Below are positions 9,984 to 16,884 of a DNA stretch of 64,000 nt, piece after piece. The stretch comes from Neobacillus pocheonensis (lineage in GTDB: Bacteria > Bacillota > Bacilli > Bacillales > Cytobacillaceae), in NCBI GenBank assembly GCA_023702235.1, contig JAMQCR010000001.1, forward strand, positions 682,001 through 746,000. Reading direction: 5' to 3'. The stretch's first letter is position 1; each line of letters starts with the position of its first letter. Made by a program: the position numbers and the translations under genes. The notes beneath the pieces are model-generated. The model was not told where the DNA came from. It did no database searches and saw nothing but the letters and a program-made list of their open reading frames with translations.

Positions 9984-11075
9984 ATGATCACCTATTTAAG
10001 CGGTTTAATTTCGAACTCACCGAACAAGTTAATTTCATATGCAGAATTTATATCAGCTGCACTTTATCATCCTAAATTAGGCTATTATATGAAAAATAAA
10101 GAGAAAATTGGACGGCGCGGGGATTTTATTACCACAAGCAATATTTCTGATGTTTATGGCAGGATGGTTGCGAAATGGGTTTCAAGGGTTTGTGAAAAAA
10201 ATGATCTATCTCCTGTATTCTGTGAAATAGGAGCGGGCAATGGTCGCTTTGCAAAGGCTTTTTTACAGGAATGGGAGGATTCCATTAACTCTCCACTGCA
10301 ATATTTAATTGTGGAAAGCAGTCCCTTTCATCGAAAATTACAAACAGATTTACTTATCCCCGATTATTCTATTGTTCAAGTGGCAAGCCTTGAGGAAATC
10401 CGTGGTTTTGAAGGAATCGTTTTTTCAAACGAACTTTTTGATGCCCTACCCGTTCACGTTATTGAAAAAGAAAATGGTCAATTGTTTGAGGTAATGGTCG
10501 GAATGAAAAATGATGTACTGTTGGAGGAAAAGGTTCCACTAACAAATCCAGATATTCTTACCTTTTTACAGGAAGGAAACATCAAGGTAAACGAAAAGCA
10601 GCGGATGGAAATTCCTTTATCGATGGGGAGGATGCTTCAAAAGATATCTGATGCCTTAACAAAAGGGATTGTGGTTACGGCTGATTATGGATATACAAAT
10701 GAAGAATGGCTTGAGCCACAAAGAGCAAAGGGGAGTTTAAGAGGCTATAACCAACATAAGATGGTTGATGACGTCCTGCAGTATCCTGGGGAAATGGACA
10801 TCACCTCACATATCCATTTTGATTATCTCCTTCAAAAAGGAGAACAAGTTGATTTGAAAGGATTAACTAAACTAAGGCAAGATGAGTTTTTATTAAAAGT
10901 GGGTATTCTAAAGGAATTAGAAGCGCATTTTGATGCAAATCCTTTTTCAGAGGTTAGCAAACGTAACCGTGCCATACGAAGCTTAATTATGCCCTCTGGA
11001 ATAAGTTCGTATTTTCATGTGGTCATTCAGCAAAAAGGACTTACGTTGAAAGAACTTGATTTGTTTGAATACTAA
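9984..11075 (+). CDS. SAM-dependent methyltransferase, NDUFAF7/MidA family
   Basis: A 363-residue class I methyltransferase of the COG1565 group. The SAM-binding glycine motif is CEIGAGNGRFA; FSNELFDALPV is the conserved NELxDAxP block; GRRGDFITTSNIS is another family signature. The mitochondrial relative methylates an arginine in a complex I subunit; the bacterial substrate is not known. The ATG at 9984 with AAAAGGAG is preferred over the upstream TTG at 9897. A terminator follows at once. Confidence 0.85.
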   Translation: MITYLSGLISNSPNKLISYAEFISAALYHPKLGYYMKNKEKIGRRGDFITTSNISDVYGRMVAKWVSRVCEKNDLSPVFCEIGAGNGRFAKAFLQEWEDSINSPLQYLIVESSPFHRKLQTDLLIPDYSIVQVASLEEIRGFEGIVFSNELFDALPVHVIEKENGQLFEVMVGMKNDVLLEEKVPLTNPDILTFLQEGNIKVNEKQRMEIPLSMGRMLQKISDALTKGIVVTADYGYTNEEWLEPQRAKGSLRGYNQHKMVDDVLQYPGEMDITSHIHFDYLLQKGEQVDLKGLTKLRQDEFLLKVGILKELEAHFDANPFSEVSKRNRAIRSLIMPSGISSYFHVVIQQKGLTLKELDLFEY

Positions 11076-11078
11076 CAA

Positions 11079-11107
11079 GAAAAAACGCCAGAGATACTCT
11101 GGCGTTT
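11079..11107. terminator. Bidirectional terminator
   Basis: Stem AAAACGCCAGAG / CTCTGGCGTTTT between two convergent genes. Confidence 0.85.
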
Positions 11108-11134
11108 TACCGTACATGATTTGCTTCTTATTGC

Positions 11135-11392
11135 TCACAAAGGTCCAACAGGTCCCATGGTACCTAGAGGCATCATGAATGTAGTCCAATAAGTGAAGCC
11201 AGCAAAGAAAATCGTTAAATATGCTGCGAAAATGTACATATACATACGCTCGGACAGTTTAAGATAGCTAAGTAAAACAAAGAATCCAGTTTGGGCTAAG
11301 AAAAGTAATGCTGTTTTATCCATATGACCAAGATAAAACATTATTGTAAAAATGCCGGTCCAAAAACCCAAAACTCTAAACATACGATCCAT
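11135..11392 (-). CDS. yqgY: DUF2626 family membrane protein (YqgY-like)
   Basis: An 85-residue protein with three hydrophobic helices and the conserved opening MDRMFRVLGFWTG and ending TFMMPLGTMGP. This matches DUF2626 proteins (YqgY) found upstream of comG in many Bacilli. ATG 11392 has AAAGGAGGG at proper distance. Function unknown. Confidence 0.8.
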   Translation of the reverse strand: MDRMFRVLGFWTGIFTIMFYLGHMDKTALLFLAQTGFFVLLSYLKLSERMYMYIFAAYLTIFFAGFTYWTTFMMPLGTMGPVGPL

Positions 11393-11475
11393 ATGTATCC
11401 CTCCTTTTACCATATGATACCATCATTACAATATTATAAGGTAAAAGTAATAGTAATGTAAATAATGGTTTCGGA

Positions 11476-12171
11476 TTAGTTTGTCACAAGTGCTTGATAG
11501 GTACAGGTATCGCATCCAGAAATCATGTTTTCTTTTTCAATAAGATCTACAGAATCAAATAGTGTTTCAAACATGCCTTTCAAAAACTCATGGTGCATGC
11601 TGCAAACTGTTTCGTTTTCCTCTGCAACTTCTTTAAATGGACAATTAAAAATTTGGAAATAGATTTTTGTCTTTTCTCCATTTACTTCAAATTCTGGATA
11701 AAAGCCAGCCAGGGTAGCAGCACTTTTTAATATGGTTAGCTTTTGGTCAAAATCTAATTCATCACCCAGCGATCTTTTTGCTATTTCCTGTTCAATGACT
11801 TCAATACCAAATCGCTTACCTGTTTGATAAAGCGCTTTCTTACCTTCTTCTCCAAGCGTCATCATTGTTTGAATGGCAACATTTGATAAAAGCATATAAT
11901 CGCGGAATGGAAAATGTAGTTGAATCACATCATCGGATAAACGATATAATCTGCTTGGTCTACCGCCTTTACCAGTCTTTTTCGTTTCCGATATTAACAT
12001 ATTAACATCCTCAAGCTTTGATAAGTGAAGTCTCGCAACGTTTGGATGAATATTAAAATTGTCGGCAACCTCTTGTACGGTTACTTCTTGATGACGTTTC
12101 GTAATGTATTGATAAATGTAATACCTTGTTGGATCTGACAAAACGTTTGTTATTTTTAATGTTTGTTCCAT
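11476..12171 (-). CDS. ArsR/SufR-like HTH transcriptional regulator with C-terminal cysteine cluster
   Basis: A 231-residue regulator. A winged helix-turn-helix occupies residues 1-80 (VQEVADNFNIHPNVARLHLSKLEDVNML, GKGGRPSRLYRL). The C-terminal part holds a cysteine set, FNCPF, ETVCSMHH and GCDTCTY, spaced like the Fe-S-binding SufR family. I infer that it senses iron-sulfur cluster or metal status; this is not shown. Its promoter contains an inverted repeat that could be its own operator and which is duplicated by the neighbouring mobile element. Confidence 0.75.
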   Translation of the reverse strand: MEQTLKITNVLSDPTRYYIYQYITKRHQEVTVQEVADNFNIHPNVARLHLSKLEDVNMLISETKKTGKGGRPSRLYRLSDDVIQLHFPFRDYMLLSNVAIQTMMTLGEEGKKALYQTGKRFGIEVIEQEIAKRSLGDELDFDQKLTILKSAATLAGFYPEFEVNGEKTKIYFQIFNCPFKEVAEENETVCSMHHEFLKGMFETLFDSVDLIEKENMISGCDTCTYQALVTN

Positions 12172-12184
12172 ATTGGCTCACCTT

Positions 12185-12253
12185 GCCCCCATATTTTATT
12201 CCATTATAATACAGCCAAAATCGCATGGGAATGAGGTTAACAATGTTAACACT
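12185..12253. repeat. 69-bp direct repeat, copy 1 (att-like)
   Basis: Identical over 69 bases to 14179-14247. It includes the promoter and operator of the minus-strand regulator. The two copies bound the small recombinase element and look like attL and attR of a site-specific integration, or a tandem-duplication scar. Confidence 0.85.
12203..12251 (-). promoter_or_regulatory. Promoter and operator of the HTH regulator
   Basis: On the minus strand: -10 TATAAT (12203-12208), 17-base spacer, weak -35 TTCCCA (12226-12231), and just upstream the palindrome GTTAACATTGTTAAC (12237-12251). The palindrome is a likely operator, perhaps for the regulator itself. Confidence 0.55.
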
Positions 12254-12286
12254 ATATTGACACAAGTTGTTCATAATTGGTGCGGT

Positions 12287-12298
12287 TTAAAGGGTTTT
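12287..12298. repeat. Inner inverted repeat, left end of small element
   Basis: TTAAAGGGTTTT, the exact reverse complement of AAAACCCTTTAA at 14117-14128. It lies 33 bases inside the left direct repeat. Confidence 0.6.
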
Positions 12299-12337
12299 GT
12301 ACAGTTCAAGTTAACTGTATAGGAGATGTTTATGTAA

Positions 12338-13210
12338 ATGAGAAGTTTAGCGGAAGAATATTTATTAGTATGTGAAAGCAACGGTCATAGCACCGCCACT
12401 CTACAAACAACCAAGGTCATTATAAATCAATTCATTAAGTATGTAGGAGATATTGATGTAATAGATGTTGATACAGGACTGCTTAGAAGATGGATTCTTG
12501 AACAAAAGAAGACGTGCAAGGCTAATACCATTAACACCAAGATTATATGTGTCAGAAGCTTCTTTAATTGGCTTGTAGAGGAAGAAATAATTGACGGAAA
12601 CCCTTTTGCTAAGATTAAGTTTTTGAAAGCACCTGCACCGATTATTAAAGCCTACAACAGTGATGATATTAACCGTATGCTAGGGTACTGGAAAGGTAAT
12701 AACTTTATCCCTGTAAGAAATAAGACAATGATTATAATGTTAGCGGAAACAGGTGTTAGAAGTGCTGAAATGAGAAACATTAAGTTAGAAGATATTTCTG
12801 ATAATGCAATCCGTATATTAGGTAAAGGAAACAAGGTTAGGTACGTTCCAATATCCAAGGTGTTGAAGCTACAACTAACAAAGTATTTGAGGATACGTAA
12901 ACAGTATATGGAAACTTATGAAAGTGACTTGTTATTTGTTAGTAGATACCGTAAAGAGGTTACAAGGTTTGCCCTGATTAAACTGATAAAGGAGATGGGG
13001 GAAACTTTGGGGATTGATGTAGCTAACACTATCCATAATTTTAGAAGGTTCTATATTCAGGATATGATTCAAAAAGTCGATATTTATACTTTGGCTAAGA
13101 CGGTTGGTCATAGTAAAATTACTACGACACAGCGATATTTAGAATCAATCGCTGATGAAAGGGTGCTACAATTGACATCTAAACATAGTCCTTTATCCAG
13201 TGGGAGGTAG
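12338..13210 (+). CDS. Tyrosine recombinase/integrase
   Basis: A 290-residue phage-type integrase. The N-terminal SAM-like core-binding domain spans about residues 1-90; the catalytic domain carries Arg in AETGVRSAEMRN, a KGNKVRYVPI strand with Lys, HNFRR (His-x-x-Arg), VGHSKITTTQRYL with His and the nucleophile Tyr. All five catalytic positions are visible, so it should be active. It starts 85 bases inside the left direct repeat, oriented inward, the usual arrangement for integrases. The RBS (GGAG, 13 bases upstream) is weak in spacing. Confidence 0.88.
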   Translation: MRSLAEEYLLVCESNGHSTATLQTTKVIINQFIKYVGDIDVIDVDTGLLRRWILEQKKTCKANTINTKIICVRSFFNWLVEEEIIDGNPFAKIKFLKAPAPIIKAYNSDDINRMLGYWKGNNFIPVRNKTMIIMLAETGVRSAEMRNIKLEDISDNAIRILGKGNKVRYVPISKVLKLQLTKYLRIRKQYMETYESDLLFVSRYRKEVTRFALIKLIKEMGETLGIDVANTIHNFRRFYIQDMIQKVDIYTLAKTVGHSKITTTQRYLESIADERVLQLTSKHSPLSSGR

Positions 13211-13256
13211 TATGGATAAGGAACTGGAATTACCTAACTAAAAAAATGGTTTGGAC

Positions 13257-13284
13257 ATAGAGACCGTCGAAAGACGGTTTTTAT
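13257..13284 (+). terminator. Terminator after the recombinase gene
   Basis: Stem ACCGTC gaaa GACGGT followed by TTTTAT. Confidence 0.75.
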
Positions 13285-13776
13285 ATTGAGTAAGATTTAA
13301 TGCATATTCCGTACATATAACCTACATATTTAATACAGATTCCATACATAAACGGTACAATAATCAGTAGCAAAATATGCACATATTCAGGGTAAAATGT
13401 CATAGTATTGACCTGTTTAAAAATAACCATGTTACCACAAAACACTTGGTATTATTGAGTTTGTGGGATGTCACGTATTGTCTAAAAAAACCTGTAATAA
13501 TATGTACTTTACTGTTAATACACAAATAAAAAATAGTTATATATATTAAGAAATAATATTCGTATTGATTGATAAAATGTACCAGTTAAATTACTATTCG
13601 ATGGTTTATGATGGGGTACTGGGTAGGGGTGCTTTAAATAAACAGCTGTTTAGGATTTCGGTATTAGAGAATAGAAAATTTATTATATTACATTTAGCGA
13701 TTTCCGCTAATCAGCGAGTTAATCTATACAATGAAAAAGGACTGCCGAAACCTTCATTATTGAAGAATCGCACCCG
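13285..13776. other. A/T-rich non-coding spacer of the small element
   Basis: No convincing gene. A cluster of TACATA-type hexamers lies near 13308-13362. A 71-codon open frame (13565-13780) lacks an RBS and any recognisable motif. The last 20 bases contain GCACCCGTTAGT, a short sequence that recurs at 15121 and, with one base missing, at 15827. Confidence 0.5.
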
Positions 13777-14010
13777 TTAGTACAATAAAAACCCTTGAAT
13801 TGATACAAATAATAGAAATAAAAATACTACTATACTTATCCAACCAATACCTTTTCGTCCTTTTTGAAATTCTTCTAATCCCATTACCAACATAAATAAA
13901 CTAAAGAAAAACATCATATATGGTTGAAAATCAAATATTTTTGTAAATAGTCCAATGCCAGAAATTAAAATAACTATTACTGCCAAAATAATTCTTGAAA
14001 TTTTTAACAA
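13777..14010 (-). CDS. DUF3953 family small membrane protein
   Basis: A 77-residue protein with three hydrophobic segments and the central MLVMGLEEFQKGRKGIGW motif typical of DUF3953 proteins of Bacilli. Function unknown. The start is a TTG without a strong RBS. The second 69-bp repeat copy places a promoter (-10 TATAAT) that points at this gene from about 190 bases upstream. It is the only cargo of the small element. Confidence 0.7.
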   Translation of the reverse strand: MLKISRIILAVIVILISGIGLFTKIFDFQPYMMFFFSLFMLVMGLEEFQKGRKGIGWISIVVFLFLLFVSIQGFLLY

Positions 14011-14116
14011 TTATAATTGGTAACTGCAACTTCATATTTATGTTAACCTTAGAGGAAACTTTTTAGTGATTGAAGTTAACTATATTGGAATGCTACACTA
14101 AAGACTGACCTGTTAT

Positions 14117-14128
14117 AAAACCCTTTAA
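14117..14128. repeat. Inner inverted repeat, right end of small element
   Basis: AAAACCCTTTAA, reverse complement of 12287-12298; 50 bases inside the right direct repeat. Confidence 0.6.
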
Positions 14129-14178
14129 TTTTACCTTGATGGAAGTTCAAAAAACCTTGTTCCATCTGGGTTTTACCC

Positions 14179-14247
14179 GCCCCCATATTTTATTCCATTA
14201 TAATACAGCCAAAATCGCATGGGAATGAGGTTAACAATGTTAACACT
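14179..14247. repeat. 69-bp direct repeat, copy 2 (att-like)
   Basis: Perfect copy of 12185-12253. Flanking bases differ at once on both sides. It carries an orphan copy of the regulator promoter, directed toward the DUF3953 gene. Confidence 0.85.
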
Positions 14248-14455
14248 GTATGTTTAGAAAATGTTCACATTTACCTTCTATATATGGGAAATTGGTTATA
14301 CAAATAATGTACAATGTATATACAATCTTTATGTCAAATGCTAATTTTTCAGATGGAAATTTTCGATAATAACAAAAAATTTTTTTTAAAAAATTATTTT
14401 TTGTTAGAAGGAAAACGTAGAAAACTGTCGAAATCTTTAAAGACAAAATCAAAAG
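14248..14455 (+). promoter_or_regulatory. comG upstream region
   Basis: About 200 A/T-rich bases in front of comGA with no gene. At 14374-14400 there are two adjacent stretches that satisfy the ComK AT-box pattern A4-N5-T4, but only one base apart, unlike the usual 8, 18 or 31. A ComK-dependent comG promoter is expected here from biology; the exact site is not settled by the sequence. Confidence 0.4.
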
Positions 14456-14906
14456 GTGGTGTTACTCATTGTTAGTGCTATTGAAATTTTAGCAAACAGA
14501 ATTATCACAGATGCAACTCGAAATCAGGCGACAGATATTCACATTGTACCAAGAAAGAAAGATACACTCGTTCAAATTCGCTTAACCAACAAATTAATTC
14601 CTCGATTAACCCTTCCTAAAGATGAATGTGACCGATTAATTTCACATTTTAAATTCACTGCCAATATGGATATCGGGAAAGAAGACGCCCGCAAAACGGA
14701 GCAATTGTTTGTGAAGTAGACGGACAATTAATGGGACTTAGGCTTTCAACTCTTCCATCAAACAACAGAGAGAGCCTCGTCATTAGGCTTTTACCTCAGC
14801 AGGAACAGATTCCCTTCCATCAACTTTCCTTATTCCCAGCGATGACTAGAAAGCTTCTTGCTCTCCTTAAACACGCTCATGGCTTAATTATTTTCACCGG
14901 TCCAAC
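14456..14906 (+). pseudogene. comGA: comGA 5' part: competence ATPase, interrupted by a 9.6-kb element
   Basis: The N-terminal ~150 residues of ComGA, the traffic ATPase that drives competence pseudopilus assembly at the inner membrane face. Segments SAIEILANRIITDATRN, ATDIHIVPR, ISHFKFTANMDIG and HAHGLIIFTGPT are typical. The frame breaks near 14695 (four A where five would restore KNGAIVCEVDGQ). After codon GPT of the Walker A motif the gene is cut by the serine-recombinase element. The start is unclear: the frame offers GTG 14456/14459 overlapping the RBS, or ATT 14468. The rest of the gene resumes at 24534. Confidence 0.88.
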
Positions 14907-14928
14907 TAGAAGAGTATTTCGGGATAAC
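14904..14928. other. attL of the comGA element
   Basis: Core AAC followed 14 bases later by GGGATAAC (14921-14928). The mirror motif GTTATCCC lies 13 bases from the core at the right end. The arms of a serine-recombinase attP are expected to be such inverted repeats; their symmetry puts the crossover dinucleotide at AC (14905-14906). Confidence 0.75.
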
Positions 14929-15081
14929 TTATCAGAAAAATGTCCAGTGGTCTGTCAGTGGGGTTGTCCAGTGCCACGTCCGCACAGAAAAAGAATGTCT
15001 TAAAAAATATTCCTTTAAAAAAGATTGATTATAAAACATTTATCAGCCCAAAATCAAAATTCAATTCAATCAGAAACCATA

Positions 15082-15108
15082 AAAAAGAACCGTCTTTCCA
15101 CGGTTCTA
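15082..15108 (-). terminator. Terminator of the minus-strand CBO0543 gene
   Basis: On the minus strand, stem AGAACCGT / ACGGTTCT followed by TTTTTTA. Confidence 0.75.
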
Positions 15109-15145
15109 ATTGAAGTAAATCACCCGTTAGTGAAAGAAATAAAAT

Positions 15146-15703
15146 TTATTCTTTGTCCTTGGAATGAGATTCAATTGAATTAAATTTTTGAAGAACCACT
15201 TTTACAAATATTCCAATTAATATATAAAACGGGACAGAGGATAAGTGATTCCATTTTTTTATTTTATATATCCCAAGCCATTGAAAGATGTTTTCTCCTA
15301 TATATGCAGCCAAAAACGCGTAGGCTATAGTTGCTAATATGTATTTTATCCACGTAGGAAATCTCTGATAAATCATCGTGTAAATAAAGGGAACAATAGA
15401 TAAATCAGCAGGGGCAAACTCATCTCTTTCTAATGGCGTTAAAGTATAAGGGTATATCCATAACCCTAGAGATGTACCAATTTGGTCCAAAATGAAAGCA
15501 ATTCCTGCTGTAATCAGCCCAACCAGAGTTATTTCCTTTAACCGGGTTTTATCGACAAACCTCCACCATAAAAACAATGAAAAAATAACAACAAACATTT
15601 CAATCCACCACTGATATGTAAAAACCACTTCTTGAGTCCAGTAATCGAACCACAACTTTCGGAGGTAGTCATAGGTCTTATCTATTTTTTGAAAATTTTC
15701 CAT
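15146..15703 (-). CDS. CBO0543-family multi-pass membrane protein
   Basis: A 185-residue protein with five predicted membrane helices and aromatic-rich N-terminus (YLRKLWFDYWTQEVVF), followed by WWRFVDKTRLKEI, features of the CBO0543 family seen in spore-formers. It has no enzymatic motif and unknown function. The ATG follows GGAGGAG. It is transcribed outward toward attL and is probably cargo of the comGA element. Confidence 0.7.
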   Translation of the reverse strand: MENFQKIDKTYDYLRKLWFDYWTQEVVFTYQWWIEMFVVIFSLFLWWRFVDKTRLKEITLVGLITAGIAFILDQIGTSLGLWIYPYTLTPLERDEFAPADLSIVPFIYTMIYQRFPTWIKYILATIAYAFLAAYIGENIFQWLGIYKIKKWNHLSSVPFYILIGIFVKVVLQKFNSIESHSKDKE

Positions 15704-15861
15704 GACTCTCCTCCTCTTTTAAATTAAAAACTGACCGATATATATAATATCCTCGCACCATAACATTCTTTTTAATATCCCTCATAATAAACCCAATTAT
15801 TACTTTTTCTACTAAAACTAACCTGCACCGTTAGTTGAACAAAAAATTTTTTCATTTTTGT

Positions 15862-15892
15862 AAAAAAAAGCTAACCCTTTTATTGGTTAGCC
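15862..15892 (-). terminator. Terminator of the RHH gene
   Basis: On the minus strand GGGCTAACC aataaaa GGGTTAGC then TTTTTTTT; it overlaps the stop codon of the RHH gene. Confidence 0.85.
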
Positions 15893-16035
15893 CTCATTTT
15901 CCAATATTCTTCTATAATGAACGCTATCTCATTGGAAAGCGTTCTTTTATTTTGTTCTGATTCTTGCCTTAATTTTTCAATCATTTCTTTTTCCAATGTG
16001 ATATTGATAGCACCTTTTGTTTTCTTAATTGCCAC
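15880..16035 (-). CDS. Ribbon-helix-helix (CopG/Arc-like) repressor, 51 residues
   Basis: Small GTG-started gene with RBS AAAGGGG. The product opens with a basic beta strand (KKTKGAINITLEKEMIEKL) and continues with two helices (RTLSNEIAFIIEEYW), the ribbon-helix-helix layout of plasmid copy-control and partition repressors. It is divergent from the 16180 gene; the 145-base space between contains four GTTTAC/GTAAAC half-sites that are likely its operators. Role as element repressor is inferred. Confidence 0.8.
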   Translation of the reverse strand: MAIKKTKGAINITLEKEMIEKLRQESEQNKRTLSNEIAFIIEEYWKMRANQ

Positions 16036-16053
16036 GTTATCACCCCTTTAGTT

Positions 16054-16158
16054 GTTTACTTTTATTGTATCACAAACAAAAGTAAACGAGTATATAACAA
16101 AAGTCTAGACCTTTGTTTACCCTTGTGGTAATATTTTTAATGTGATAGAAAAGTAAAC
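16054..16158. promoter_or_regulatory. Divergent operator region with four GTTTAC half-sites
   Basis: GTTTAC at 16054-16059 and 16115-16120, and the inverse GTAAAC at 16082-16087 and 16153-16158, giving two inverted-repeat pairs between the RHH gene and the HTH gene. Each half-site lies in a longer TTTGTTTACTTTT-like context. This is consistent with cooperative binding of RHH dimers. Confidence 0.65.
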
Positions 16159-16179
16159 AAATTGAAGGGGGGTCAGACA

Positions 16180-16788
16180 ATGGAAATCCTAACAACGGCA
16201 GAAATGATTTTTGAACACGGTAACCGCCACATGTCTACGAAATTCCGCTATCTTGGAAAAGCTGAACAAACAGTTATTTCCTATATTGTTTCAAAGTTAA
16301 GAAAGTACCACGGTTCATTCTTCGAGAAATATAAAACCATTGCCAGTGTATTAGAGATCAGTACAAAAACCGTACAACGTGCAGTAAAGCACGCTGAACA
16401 GATAGGAATCTTCCAAGTGTCTGACCGCTTTGAACCAACGCTGGACGGGAAAATGAGAAAAACTACTAACCTTATTCAAATGGTAGCCTATGCACCCTTT
16501 GAAATGGTTAACGGGGTTTTGACTATCATTAGAAAGGTTAGCAAGAAAGCAATCAAGCTGGTAGACGTTGCAAAGAAAATCATTTCAAATACTAAACCAG
16601 CCAAACAAGAAAACAAGCCTAAAAAAAGCCAGAAACAAACCTATAACAAGCCAGCACGCACGGAGAAATTACCTTCTTGGTTTGAAGAATCCAATGACTA
16701 TTATGCTGACAAACAGTCTGTTACAGATTCCAGAACATATGAGGAAAAGCTAGCAGACATTAAACGCAAGTTTGCATTGCTTGGATAG
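16180..16788 (+). CDS. HTH protein, putative replication/early regulator of the element
   Basis: A 202-residue protein. Residues 10-85 form a winged-helix-like DNA-binding domain with HTH YKTIASVLEISTKTVQRAVKHAEQIGIFQV; the second half is Lys-rich and low in structure (KPAKQENKPKKSQKQ), then a short acidic/basic tail. Similar proteins occur in Bacillus plasmids and integrative elements next to replication genes. ATG 16180 is chosen because AAGGGGGG lies eight bases upstream. Exact role unknown; a replication initiator or regulator are both possible. Confidence 0.65.
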   Translation: MEILTTAEMIFEHGNRHMSTKFRYLGKAEQTVISYIVSKLRKYHGSFFEKYKTIASVLEISTKTVQRAVKHAEQIGIFQVSDRFEPTLDGKMRKTTNLIQMVAYAPFEMVNGVLTIIRKVSKKAIKLVDVAKKIISNTKPAKQENKPKKSQKQTYNKPARTEKLPSWFEESNDYYADKQSVTDSRTYEEKLADIKRKFALLG

Positions 16789-16884
16789 GTCAAAGGGGTA
16801 AAAGTCTGAATTATTAAAGTGATTTATGGAAAATAAATGATAAAATAGATGCAAAATAAAAAACTCTTTGAGGAGACATGTTGT

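Larger units (their letters stand above)
12185..14247. mobile_element. Small tyrosine-recombinase element between the regulator and comGA
   Basis: About 2 kb bounded by a perfect 69-bp direct repeat. It contains a tyrosine recombinase with all catalytic residues, a terminator, an A/T-rich spacer and a DUF3953 membrane protein gene. A 12-bp inverted repeat (TTAAAGGGTTTT / AAAACCCTTTAA) lies just inside both ends and may be arm-type recombinase sites. Removing the element together with one repeat would rejoin the regulator to the comG upstream region. The very small size suggests a minimal or decayed integrative element. Confidence 0.7.

Noticed and set aside
13565..13780. 71-codon open frame in the small element
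   Set aside because: No RBS, no recognisable domain, and its end is made of a recurring short repeat.
14374..14400. Two adjacent A4-N5-T4 boxes as a definite ComK site
   Set aside because: Spacing of one base is not among the known ComK arrangements and the area is simply A/T-rich; kept only as a weak candidate in the comG upstream entry.
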